Source: Vanrija pseudolonga (taxonomy: Eukaryota > Basidiomycota > Tremellomycetes > Trichosporonales > Trichosporonaceae). Taken from it: a stretch of 64,000 nucleotides of DNA. The notes beneath the pieces are model-generated. The model worked only from the letters and a program-made list of their open reading frames with translations. It ran no database searches and was not told the origin of the DNA. Below are positions 22,215 through 31,164 of this stretch, in pieces; the stretch's first letter is position 1, and every line of letters starts with the position of its first letter. The stretch lies in NCBI RefSeq assembly GCF_020906515.1, contig NC_085853.1:310001-374000 (forward strand), in the 5' to 3' direction. The translations under genes and the position numbers were made by a program.

Positions 22215-23474
22215 ATGTCGATTCTTGAGTCCTGCATTGCCCTGGCGATGCTCGGTGCTCCTTGGGCCATTGTCGTCTTGCTTGCTGTTCTTGGCTGCCT
22301 GGGCTTCGTTTCCGCCCTCGCTGCCGACGGTGGTGTCAACTTTGTCGGAATCCCCGCCCTCGCCGACATGGCCGTCAATGCACTGTCTTTCCCCCACATC
22401 TTCGACAACATCATTGCATGGGTTCACGCCGCTGGTGACTTTGGCACCCTGCAGATGCTGCGCCAGACGGGTTCCGTCGGGAAGACAGCTGTCGACAAGC
22501 TCGTCAAGCACAGCAAGGCGATTGCTGTCGACGAATGCACCCTTGAACTCAGAACCCTTGGCGGAGCCGAGACGTTCATTCTGAGAAAGGACGCCTACAA
22601 CCCCAAGCACATCCCCCGCGAAGCCCGCGCCATCGCCATCTCCGACGCTATCGACCTCGGAGGCGAGTTCACGCCCTGGCACCTCAAAGTTCTTGGTGAC
22701 CTGCGCATCCGCGCCCCGACTGTACGCTTTCTCTCCTCGTTCCGGATGAACCACAGCCACCATCTCCTCAAGGCACTCCTAGAGACTTCGCAGATGGGCT
22801 CTGACACCTGCGTCGTCTTCAGCAGTGCGTACCGCAGCTTTGAGAACCCCAAGGACGACCCCAAGGACCACAGCCGCAGCTGGCACCAAGGTCCCATGCC
22901 TGCTGCACGCCACGTCGTCATCAACCTCCCTTTTGGTGGGGCGCTCTTCAACGAGAAGGCCACTATTCATGCCTGCGCTCCGACTATTCTTCACCCTTCG
23001 ACCGAACTCGTGACGATCAACATTCGCGTCCTGAGGCTCAAGAACAGGGCGCGTCCGCGCGAGCATGCCCCTGGCGCCGTTTACAAGGTGCGCGACGACA
23101 CTGTCCGCCTTGTCGAGCTCGAGACGTCCCTCACTCGCCAGATTAGGATCCTCGGACTCGAGAAGCTCGATGAGGTCTTGGTCAAGGTAGACCGCTGGAA
23201 GCAGAAGGAATCGGGCCACCAGGCTGGAGGTCCCCATGTGACCGACTTTCTGCCGACTACCCACTCGCGCCTGACGACGGCGGCCATGCGCCACACCACT
23301 CTCTTCGGTGAGGGCCGTGAGAACGCCAACCTCACGGCTGAGGAGCGTCTTTCGCGCCTTTATCTCCAGCAGCTCCCTTTCTACGAGGCCGTGGAGGCTT
23401 GGCAGCTCGGCACGGCGAAGGAGTGGAAGAAGGAGATCGGCGAGAAGGCCTTCAAGTTCCTTACGCTCGAGTAA
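22215..23474 (+). CDS. F-box-like array protein 1, with hydrophobic N-terminus
   Basis: Intronless coding sequence, 419 aa. An F-box-like segment (SFPHIFDNIIAWV...LQMLRQTG) lies at about residues 70-100. The blocks shared by the array follow: HVVINLPFG, an ELVTINIRVL strand and RQIRILGLEKLD, then the degenerate C-terminal box YEAVEAWQLG...EKAFKFLTLE. Unlike the other members, the first 50 residues hold a strongly hydrophobic stretch (APWAIVVLLAVLGCLGFV), so this protein may be membrane-anchored. It is the most divergent and most upstream member. F-box proteins usually hand substrates to SCF ubiquitin ligases, but no Skp1 contact can be shown here. The start is the first ATG after the leader intron. 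Confidence 0.68.
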   Translation: MSILESCIALAMLGAPWAIVVLLAVLGCLGFVSALAADGGVNFVGIPALADMAVNALSFPHIFDNIIAWVHAAGDFGTLQMLRQTGSVGKTAVDKLVKHSKAIAVDECTLELRTLGGAETFILRKDAYNPKHIPREARAIAISDAIDLGGEFTPWHLKVLGDLRIRAPTVRFLSSFRMNHSHHLLKALLETSQMGSDTCVVFSSAYRSFENPKDDPKDHSRSWHQGPMPAARHVVINLPFGGALFNEKATIHACAPTILHPSTELVTINIRVLRLKNRARPREHAPGAVYKVRDDTVRLVELETSLTRQIRILGLEKLDEVLVKVDRWKQKESGHQAGGPHVTDFLPTTHSRLTTAAMRHTTLFGEGRENANLTAEERLSRLYLQQLPFYEAVEAWQLGTAKEWKKEIGEKAFKFLTLE

Positions 23475-24800
23475 GATGGTCACCGCTGGAGGTTGCTCCA
23501 AGGGAAGTGACCTCGTTCAAGAGTGTGGATGTGCTGGAGATGAGTAGTTTCAGAAGAGCAAGGACGTTGCTGCGGTAGTTGTTGTACATAATTATGCAGA
23601 TTTTCCGCAGTGGCCTGAGCTACAATGTCACTGACGCGAACTGCGGCACATGGAGAGCGCCGATCTTGACCAGCACAATGTGAAGATATCACGCGCGTCT
23701 ACCTCATCCTTGCCCTCGTCTCCCCTTGTCACCTTGTGCATAGTGCAGGCAGCTTGGTTGTTCAGCCACTCGCACTGGTGACGGAGCCAAAAATGGCCAA
23801 AAATGATTTGCCACACACACTCCCTCCACTCTCGCGTCGCGTCATCCCGGGCGCCGTTGCACGTCGAGTCGCAATCTTCTCGGGCGCAAGGCACATGGGA
23901 TAGCGGTGCGTGTTTTCAGTGGGCAGAGAAGTTGAAAGGGGGCATTGTGTGGTGGCGAGACCACCCGAAGCCGGCGCAGCTTGTGGGGATGGGGGCGAGT
24001 GCCGGCCGGCGGGCGTCGTGCGTGTCTGTCGCACGCACAATGCTTCTTTGACGAGGGATTGGTTGTGTGCGGCCACACCGTCCATCTTTGACAGATCTAA
24101 GAGGGCCTCGGCCTCGGCCATGTCGGATCCGGGCGTAACGCGCGGCAAAACAGCCCACAGGCAGTCCCCACCCGAGCCACCAGTCATGCACTCGCCACTC
24201 TTGCAGCAAGCCTCCTCGGTCAACACAAATAATACCAATAGAATGCCACAGCTCACATCTATAGAATGGTAGTTTCGAAAGCTCGCTGAGGATGGATGCG
24301 ACGGCGAGGAGCGTTTGACAACTGAGCAAGGCGAGGAGGGCGCTCGCTCAAACCACCCCCGCCCCACCCGACTCGCGCCAAGCCACAGTATGCATAAACG
24401 CACCCACCACACTCAACACCGCCCCAACCACCTGGCCACCTGCCTATTTCGGGTGTGTGAGTCGTTGTGTGGGCGTGCGTGCAGCTCGTCGCGCGCTCGG
24501 ATTGGTTGGGGAGGGTCGCAGATCCGATCTGACCGCGCGCGCGCGCAATGACGCCCTCTGCTGACACAGCCTCCTCTTGGCCTGCGGTGGATGGGGTGAC
24601 GCCGAGTGACGTCGTGGTGTGGGTTGCAGAGCGTGTCTGGACGACTCGAGTCGTGAATGGCCTGCCGGGGCGGTGGACACACTGTCCCCATTTAACGCGC
24701 GCGCGCGCTCGCATTGTCTGTTGCACCCCAACTCCTTTCACTCTTCACCTTCACCCACCAAACTCACCCCCTCTCGCTTCACACCAAACAACAAGCTCTT
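23475..24800 (+). other. intergenic between array genes 1 and 2
   Basis: About 1.3 kb with no supportable gene. Long open frames on - have no domain and are GC-driven. Low-complexity CACC-type tracts are present. Confidence 0.4.
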
Positions 24801-25194
24801 CTCAAGTTACTTACAGCTACTCGCACCTCGAGTGAGTGACCAACAGCGCGTCACGCGCAAAACCTCCCCAGCTCGCCCGCTGACCATGTCTCCTCAGACC
24901 GCGCCACCCGCGCGCTCGTGGTGAAGACAAGCTCTGCCTAGTCACTCAAAGCTCTTCGCACCCCACGTGAGTCACAAAGAAGCACACACCCCACACGCCG
25001 ACGCTGACACTGTCACCTCAGACGACGCCACTGGCCACCGCCGGTCAAGTCATCCCCTCTCACAGCCAGCAGCAGGCTCTCCTCAGTCACTTACAGCTCT
25101 TCGCTCTCCAAGTGAGTAACAAAGAGCGCACCCCAATGCCTCAGCACTGACAATGTCGCCTTAGACTACGCCATCCGCGTGCTCGTGTTCCACA
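24801..25194 (+). repeat. triplicated exon-intron leader unit upstream of array gene 2
   Basis: Three imperfect copies start at about 24806, 24941 and 25086 (spacing 135 and 145 bp). Each has a GTyACTyA(A/C)AGCT head, a TCGCaCyyC exon end, a GTGAGT donor and a CTCAG/TTAG acceptor followed by ACnnCGCCA. They define introns at 24832-24897, 24967-25021 and 25112-25164. All precede the ATG at 25195, so the mRNA leader probably has three related introns. Confidence 0.7.
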
Positions 25195-26640
25195 ATGGCC
25201 GGCGTCTCCACCCCCAACGGCAACCACCCCGTTCGTGACTCGGTTTCGAACACCTCTGGTCTCGTCCCCACCCAGAACAACAACGCTCCCTCTGCTGAGG
25301 CTTCCAGTCCCAACGCTCAGGTCGTCAGCCCTACCGCTGACGCCGCCACCGGCGCCGTCTCGGTCCAGACCGCCAACCCCGCCCATCCCCTTTACATTGC
25401 TCCCGCTCCACTCGACGGCTTCATCCCCATGCACATCAACTCACGCTATTTCCCCCAAGTCGCTCAGTATGCTGGCCGCAATCCCCTTGTTGTCCCCCCT
25501 GTGCACTCCTCCAGCTTCTGGTGCTTCATGCAGGCCATCCAGGGGATGAGCGATGCCGACAAGAAGAAGGCGTTTGGCCACGTCACTCTCGACTGCAAGG
25601 GCCTTGACGAGGTGTTCATCGAGTTCCGCTTCGCCCTGGCTCTCTTCCCACTTCCACCCCCGCCGCCCACCGTGTCACCCCACACCCGCAGCACCACCTA
25701 CCTTACGGCACTCATCACCTTCCTCGTTCTGATCGCCGCGAATGCCGATGTTGTTTCCCTGGCCGGAGGCGTCACCCAGAAGCACTACGACCTCATCCTC
25801 GGCGCCGGCTTCCGGGCGCCGACTGTCCGCCTCACCAAGACTTTCGAGATGATCGACCTCGACGAGGACGAGGCCGACCAGGAAGAGGACGGTGAGGACG
25901 AGGACGGTGAGGACGAGGACGACCAGCACGAGGACGGTGAGGAGGAGGAGGATCAGCTCGAGGACGGCGCCATCCTGGTCAACGTCTCTGAGATTGGCCT
26001 CCACCGCTGCATCGTCCTCAGCCCTGCGTACGTCGAGCCCAACGAGGAGTGCTTCATTGCGAGCCACCCCCAGCCCACCGCCGACAACTACACCATCGTG
26101 CTCGACCTGTCCTCCCCCTTCTTTGTCCACAACCACTCCCAGATGGGCGCGGCCTACCCCCTTGGAGACGGCGTTCAGAACGTCGCCATTATTCTCAAGG
26201 GCGACATCGTCACCCCCACTGTCCCCACCCTCGGCAACCTCGCGCAGCTCATTGAGGCGCTGCTCCAGGTGTCGGACAACATCGCCACCTACACAGTCGT
26301 CAACAACCACGTTGGGAGCTACACCTTTGTCGGCGTGGAGCGTCTCTGCACGGTCTTTGCAAACGTTGCGTGCGAGCTCCTCAACCTCGTCAACCAGAAC
26401 GAGATTCTCAACTTCCTTCAGCAGGAGCGCATCCCGGGTACTGCGCCCCAGGAGGCCAACGGCACTTGGATGTACGCCTTCCACGAGTTCGGTGGTCCAG
26501 CTGGTTGGTTCGAGTCTCGTCTTTACGCGCGCGTGAACAACGTCGTCTCCGCTTATCAGACGGTGGAGTTCAACGACTTCGTCGCCGCTATCACGCCCAA
26601 CATGCGCACTCTTCTTGACCTCCAGCAAGGATTTGATTGA
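25195..26640 (+). CDS. F-box-like array protein 2, divergent, with acidic insert
   Basis: Intronless, 481 aa. The first roughly 90 residues are Asn/Ser/Thr/Pro-rich. The F-box-like segment is hard to recognise. The array's core order is kept: a TIVLDLSSP strand, VQNVAIILKGD, then a SYTFVGVERL block matching the VVGxE block of the paralogs, and a C-terminal VEFNDFVAAI in place of LEEYxxEVG. A very acidic insert of roughly 35 Asp/Glu-rich residues (repeats of EDGEDED) sits mid-protein and is unique in the array. Function is unknown; membership is inferred from motif order, position and orientation. Confidence 0.6.
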   Translation: MAGVSTPNGNHPVRDSVSNTSGLVPTQNNNAPSAEASSPNAQVVSPTADAATGAVSVQTANPAHPLYIAPAPLDGFIPMHINSRYFPQVAQYAGRNPLVVPPVHSSSFWCFMQAIQGMSDADKKKAFGHVTLDCKGLDEVFIEFRFALALFPLPPPPPTVSPHTRSTTYLTALITFLVLIAANADVVSLAGGVTQKHYDLILGAGFRAPTVRLTKTFEMIDLDEDEADQEEDGEDEDGEDEDDQHEDGEEEEDQLEDGAILVNVSEIGLHRCIVLSPAYVEPNEECFIASHPQPTADNYTIVLDLSSPFFVHNHSQMGAAYPLGDGVQNVAIILKGDIVTPTVPTLGNLAQLIEALLQVSDNIATYTVVNNHVGSYTFVGVERLCTVFANVACELLNLVNQNEILNFLQQERIPGTAPQEANGTWMYAFHEFGGPAGWFESRLYARVNNVVSAYQTVEFNDFVAAITPNMRTLLDLQQGFD

Positions 26641-27711
26641 AGTGGGTGACGAGGGTAGGATGGTCGAGGGAGGGGAACGAGGAGGTGCACTAAGGTTAAG
26701 GGAGGTGTCGAAGGTGCGGGATCACGGTCGAGAGTGTCCGTGGTGTCGAGTCGTGTCGAGAGTAAGTCCATCAGTCACTTGTGTTATACATAGCACCATT
26801 CATAACAAGAGAGAAGAGAGCGCAGATGTGACTGGAGAAGGAGGGGTGCGACGAGGGGCGAGGCGAGAAAAGATGATGGGGAGCAGGATCGTCGTTCACC
26901 AATAGTGCCTTTTGCTCTTTTTGTACATAGTCGCACGTCTCGAAGTATGAGTTAGTAGTCGTGGTAACGAATGTATACACTATAACCCAAAAGGACAACA
27001 CCACTGACCTTGAAGCGTGGCTCGGCGGGCACGTCGCGATCAGGCGCGGCGCTCGGGCGAGGCTCTGGACGCTTGGCTGATTTATTTTGATTTATTTCCC
27101 CCTCCTTCTGGCGCGTCACCCTCGCCAAGCACGTCACGTGGTGTTGCCTTGTCTGCTTGCTCGTCGCCACTTGCACCAGTCACAACATGCGCTGTGTTCT
27201 GCTTTGCAGGAGGGCGATAGCGTGATGACCCCAAAGGAGGGGCGACACGCCACGACACTCCCCTTGTCAGCACCAGTCGCGCAGCTGTTGCTACCCGCTG
27301 TACACCAACGCCGTCACATACAGCACCACTCACATGTGGTTTGGAATACCACACTGGCGGTGCCGTGTTGCCGCTCCACGTCTCCGCCCCGGTTTCTGTG
27401 TGCCACGTCGGCAGTTCGGGGAGGTCTAGCCGGCATGCACCACGCTGACGCCGCATCTGGCCAGCAAGTCTGCACAAGCCAAAGGCAGCAAGAAAGGGCT
27501 GTGCTCAGAGGTTGTGTGTGCCGACTCGTCCAGCGCCGCCGGTACCCCCGCCCCAATCTGTGGGGAGTGGGATGGGCCGGCCGGTCCCTGTCACCCACTC
27601 GACTCGACCCGCGACCCACACACCGCTCTGCCCTCGCCCTCTTTCTCCACTCTCTCTCTTGTTCTCTCTCTCTCGCTTCTTCCACTACACCTGCCCACCC
27701 AAGCATCCAGT
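26641..27711 (+). other. intergenic between array genes 2 and 3
   Basis: 1.07 kb. A possible two-exon - strand frame (27176-26771) was considered and not accepted. A CACGTG hexamer lies near 27135. The last 100 bp are pyrimidine-rich, a likely leader for gene 3. Confidence 0.4.
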
Positions 27712-28786
27712 ATGACGGCCCAGATCGACCACCGCACCTACCCCCACATCTTCAGCCGCATCCTCGAGCACGTGACGACTGCCAATGACCTCGCCACAAT
27801 GCGCGCGTTACGCGGGACTTGCAAGGACCTGGCCGCCGCGCTCAACCCTCTGCTGCAGCGCCACGTCGTCTTCAGCCTGACCGACACGCACATCGTGCTG
27901 CGCTCTCATGACGGCGGGGCAGTTCTCATCCAGTCGCGCAACGAGGTACGCCAGCCTAGTGCTGTCCCCGCCCACACATCCACTGAACCCTACCCAGCAT
28001 CAGCTCGCTCGTGCTCAAACCCACGAACCCACCATGCGCATTCTCCGCAATATCGAGACTGTCGATTTCCACAACCAAGACTACTCCCCCACCAAGACTC
28101 GCGACCTCCATGAACTTCTCTTCACCCCGGGCGCCCCCTCTCGCACTGCTCGCATTCTTGCACCCCACAATTCTGCACGTCGCCTTGTCGGCGGAGACTA
28201 TCCCAAGGTTGTCTCGTTCGTCAACCTTAGCCATACCCGCTTCGCTTTGATTGCCACCAACTTCAAGCCTCTCACTCTTGTCCGCGACGCGACTACCGCT
28301 GTCGTCAACATCCGCGTCGATATCAACCTTCCATTCCACGGTGGGATCTTAATGCCCTTCGCCGGACACGACCTTGCGAAGATCGTGGTCGTTTTCGACG
28401 TTGCTCCACCTCTTCACAAGGTATCGGACACTCGAGCGAAGGCATTGCTCTTCGCTCTCAACAAGCTCTTCGAATCGATCGGATCCTATATCGACGCTCA
28501 TTCTCGTAACTCCACCAACCAGTCGCCCCTCTTCACATTCGTCGACCTCCACAAGGCGATGTGGCAAGCCAATCCCGACAGCATGCTCGGCGACCTCATG
28601 CAGCTCGGGGATGATGTGATGCCGATGCTCCTCAAGGGATTCGGGTTTCCGACCAATCACTTGCAGACTCCATTTTGGCCTGGCGAATTCCAGAGCCGCA
28701 TGGATGGGGTGGTGCGCTTCCTCACGGGCGAGGAATACATGGCAGAGGTCGGCACCCAGGTGTTTAGCCTCGAAACTGTCAAGTAG
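27712..28786 (+). CDS. F-box-like array protein 3
   Basis: Exons 27712-27945 and 27998-28786 (52-nt intron, GTACGC donor) encode 340 aa. The N-terminus YPHIFSRILEHV...LATMRALRGTCKDLAAAL has the spacing of an F-box: PHI, hydrophobic pairs and an LRxTCK turn. Later blocks follow array order: AVVNIRVDINLPF, KIVVVFDVA, FTFVDLHKA, and the terminal FLTGEEYMAEVG...FSLETVK. It is the only member with a clear coding intron. It could be a substrate-recognition subunit of an SCF-type ligase; that is family inference only. Confidence 0.75.
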
Positions 28787-29126
28787 GGATGCACAGAGGC
28801 TCACTCTACAGCCACAAGCGGCGAGGGCATTGAAGGTTACTGTCAAGTTGAGAGCGGCCAAGGTATCTCAAATGTGGGCGATTCGAATAGCCTTGGGGAT
28901 GTTATGCGACGGATGCGCAGTGTAGCAGGTCAGCGTCATTACTTATGCCTTGCCTTCGTCGTCCACCACTCATCTGGGACAAGTGTCAGCGCTGGCTGGA
29001 TCGAACCCGTCAGTGAGTATTCACTCATTGAAGCGCCAGGGTAACCCCACTGCTTGACTTCGCACCGACGCCACCGCTCGCACTCTCCTCGCCCCATCAC
29101 CGCTCGAACCCCTAGTCAGCACCCAA
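28787..29126 (+). other. intergenic between array gene 3 and the tRNA cluster
   Basis: 340 bp; no gene or conserved element seen. Confidence 0.45.
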
Positions 29127-29212
29127 GGCCACTTAGCTCAGCTGGTTAGAGCGCATGCTTAACACTTGACGCGTTACGCATGAGGTCGGCGGTTCGATCC
29201 CGCCAGAGGTCA
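29127..29212 (+). tRNA. tRNA-Val(AAC), intron-containing
   Basis: The cloverleaf folds with acceptor GGCCACT/AGAGGTC (one A-A mismatch and one G-U), D arm GCTC/GAGC, anticodon stem CATGC/GCATG and T arm GGCGG/CCGCC with TTCGATC. The anticodon loop TTAACA-C is split by a 12-nt intron (CTTGACGCGTTA) at the canonical 37/38 site. GUU in the intron can pair with the AAC anticodon. The isotype is read from the anticodon only. Confidence 0.78.
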
Positions 29213-29226
29213 CACGTACACGTACA

Positions 29227-29313
29227 TCTTCGCTAGTATATCGGTTAGTATAACCGCCTCTCACTCGAGAGACAAGATCGCGGTAGAGCAGGGTTCGACT
29301 CCCTGGCGGAGAA
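29227..29313 (+). tRNA. tRNA-Glu(CTC), intron-containing
   Basis: Acceptor TCTTCGC/GCGGAGA pairs fully (one wobble). The D arm matches the usual Glu TAGTATA...GGTTAGTA pattern; the anticodon stem is ACCGC/GCGGT and the T arm CAGGG/CCCTG. Loop CTCTCA-C is interrupted by a 15-nt intron at 37/38 whose GAGAG can pair with CTCTC. It begins 14 bp after the preceding tRNA. Confidence 0.85.
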
Positions 29314-29320
29314 CGTGGAA

Positions 29321-29403
29321 GCCTGGTTATATCAGTCGGTAGATAGTTTGACTCTTACTACTAAGACATCAAAATGTCATGGGTTCGAGCCCCATACTAG
29401 GCT
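29321..29403 (+). tRNA. tRNA-Lys(CTT), intron-containing, with unusual D stem
   Basis: Acceptor GCCTGGT/ACTAGGC, anticodon stem TTTGA/TCAAA and T arm ATGGG/CCCAT with TTCGAGC. Loop CTCTTA-A carries a 10-nt intron (CTACTAAGAC) with TAAGA facing TCTTA. The D stem is TATC/GATA instead of the usual GCTC/GAGC, so pairing is kept by paired changes, but the A box is atypical. It starts 7 bp after tRNA-Glu. Confidence 0.82.
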
Positions 29404-29405
29404 TA

Positions 29406-29411
29406 CTCTTT
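29406..29411 (+). terminator. RNA polymerase III terminator after the tRNA cluster
   Basis: TTTT within CTCTTTTGC, a few bases past tRNA-Lys, is the first run of four T on the sense strand since the first tRNA. No such run occurs between the three tRNAs. Confidence 0.65.
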
Positions 29412-29754
29412 TGCATACGGGCGAGGAACGTCGAGGTTGATGAGGGAGGAGGGAGATGGTGAGGACGTGCGAGGGGTGAAATTTTTAGGTGGCGTTGGTG
29501 GAGGCGGGGGGATGTGGCGCTCCACACCCCCAGTCCACGAGGGCGGGGTAGTGCTCGCCACACTCTGCCTTGCTGCCCGGCACGGCGCATGGTGCACAGA
29601 TGGCGAGGTTGGCTGACTGGGAGGTCTGCATCACTCGCCACGCATTGGCACGCCCACCGCCGCACTTCGCGCCCAACACCCACCCCCGAAACATACATAA
29701 ACCGAGCCAATCCTGCTTCGCCATCCTTTTCACCGCCAAATCATCTCAACCAAC
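29412..29754 (+). other. intergenic before array gene 4
   Basis: 343 bp; contains an AT-rich ACATACATAAA element about 65 bp before the ATG (a possible TATA-like promoter). Nothing else is seen. Confidence 0.4.
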
Positions 29755-30734
29755 ATGTGGCTCGACGGCCCCTGGTTCCCATTCATCCTCGACACCATCA
29801 CTGGGCACGCCGACCCAGACACGCAGCGCACCCTGCGCCAGACGTGCCGCCGCATCCGCGGGGTGGTCGACCGTGAGCTGTTCAAGCATGCCATGATCCG
29901 TTCGCCTACCGACCAAGGCTTCGCCGTCAGTGCCCGTTACATCAGGGCTGGCCTACCCCTGTGCCGCATTGCGTCCGACGAGGACTGGACCGACCCGTAC
30001 GACGATGCCGACACGGCAGCTGTGCTCGCCCTCCTCGCCCCAACGAAGATACTCGACGTTTATGGCCACATGCCGCCGGCTTTCCGCCACTGGTTTGCAT
30101 CCATCAACCCAAGGAGGCAGTGCTGCGCAGTTTCGGCTCCCTCTGGGAGCCCTACACGGCACACTACACCGGTCGCAAGCTCGTCGTCTTCCGTCACCTC
30201 TCGTCGCAGGACGATGTCCGCCCCCGATGGCTCCATATGGCGCTTGGTCCCAGCCTGCGCACGCTTGTCGTCAACATCATATTCGAGCAGCAACTCGACC
30301 CCCGCATCCTGCTCGCCGCTGGCGGCGAAGTCCCCAACCTCGGTGACATCGATGAGCTTGTCGTCGTGCTGGCGCCGCAGGGCCGCCGCTGCCCCTTTCC
30401 TCGCGCCAAGCCAACCGAGTACGGCGCCTTCTTCAACATCTACCACCTCGTGGCGCAGTACACCGACCACTCGCTCAAGAGCACCATCGTCGGCATGGAG
30501 AGCATCGACTGTCGCTGGCTTGGCAGCTCCAGCCCCCTCGACAGCGCCGAGATCGTCCAGAGTGCCCGCAAGATCATCAACAATCTCGCCAACCACTACT
30601 TCGAAAAGGAGAAGGGCTTTCCCATGTTGCCCATGGAAGCTTTTCAGTTCAACTCGCTTCTCACGTTCATGACTCTGAACGAGTATCGCGCCGCCGTTGG
30701 TGAGGACGAGTTTGCTGTCAACACTGTTGCCTGA
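29755..30734 (+). CDS. F-box-like array protein 4, with a frame break or odd intron
   Basis: The N-terminal frame starts MWLDGPWFPFILDTI with an F-box-like TLRQTCRRIRGVV turn and runs to about 30110. The C-terminal half (LRTLVVNIIFEQ, DELVVVLAP, STIVGMESIDCRW, LTFMTLNEYRAAVGEDEF) is in another frame. Comparison with paralogs suggests a one-base deletion near 30110. Alternatively, a 38-nt GTTTGC...GCGCAG intron at 30093-30130 would join the frames and give 313 aa, but its donor is poor. Either the allele is recently broken or it is spliced atypically. Apart from this point the gene is intact, and the terminal box is well conserved. Confidence 0.65.
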
Positions 30735-30870
30735 GTGGTAGCACCGGCTCTGCAGCCCACATGCCACGCATGTCTTCAGTAGTCCTACTTCGTGATTCAC
30801 CGTTATCTAATGATACCGATACCGGGCCGCGGACCGAGGTCCGTGGCCATTGGCAATGTGGCGGCGCGTG

Positions 30871-30942
30871 CGGCTTATAAGCCTTGAGGAGTACAGGGCA
30901 GAGGTGGGCGAGGACGAGTTTGGGCTCCACACGGTCGAGTGA
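30871..30942 (+). pseudogene. C-terminal relic of an F-box-like array gene
   Basis: A short frame reads RLISLEEYRAEVGEDEFGL then HTVE and a stop, matching the C-terminal box of the array proteins (FLTLEEYxxEVGxEEFxxxTVE). Nothing upstream in the preceding 130 bp matches the rest of such a protein, so this is the tail of a deleted or recombined copy. Confidence 0.75.
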
Positions 30943-31085
30943 GGTGTCCATACTGTTGATACGAGTGACAGCGCATGAGTAGTGATGGAGTGTTTCGTTG
31001 CAAGGAATAGCCTGATCGCAGTCAAACTGGGGGCAGTTTGCGCCACGCCGCCATGATCGCGCTGCCCCAGATCTGGGTAACGACG

Positions 31086-31094
31086 ACTATAAAT
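31086..31094 (+). promoter_or_regulatory. TATA box of array gene 5
   Basis: ACTATAAAT lies about 75 bp before the ATG at 31165. Confidence 0.5.
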
Positions 31095-31164
31095 GCCATG
31101 ACGCATGACAGACCTCCTTTCGACTCTTCTCTCTAACTCATCCCTCCAAACTGACAGTACCGCC

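Noticed and set aside
26771-27176. Possible small two-exon gene on - (…PAEPRFK joined to TCDYVQKEQK…)
   Set aside because: A GTCAGT donor and CTAAC/AG acceptor are present, but there is no convincing start and no recognisable family.
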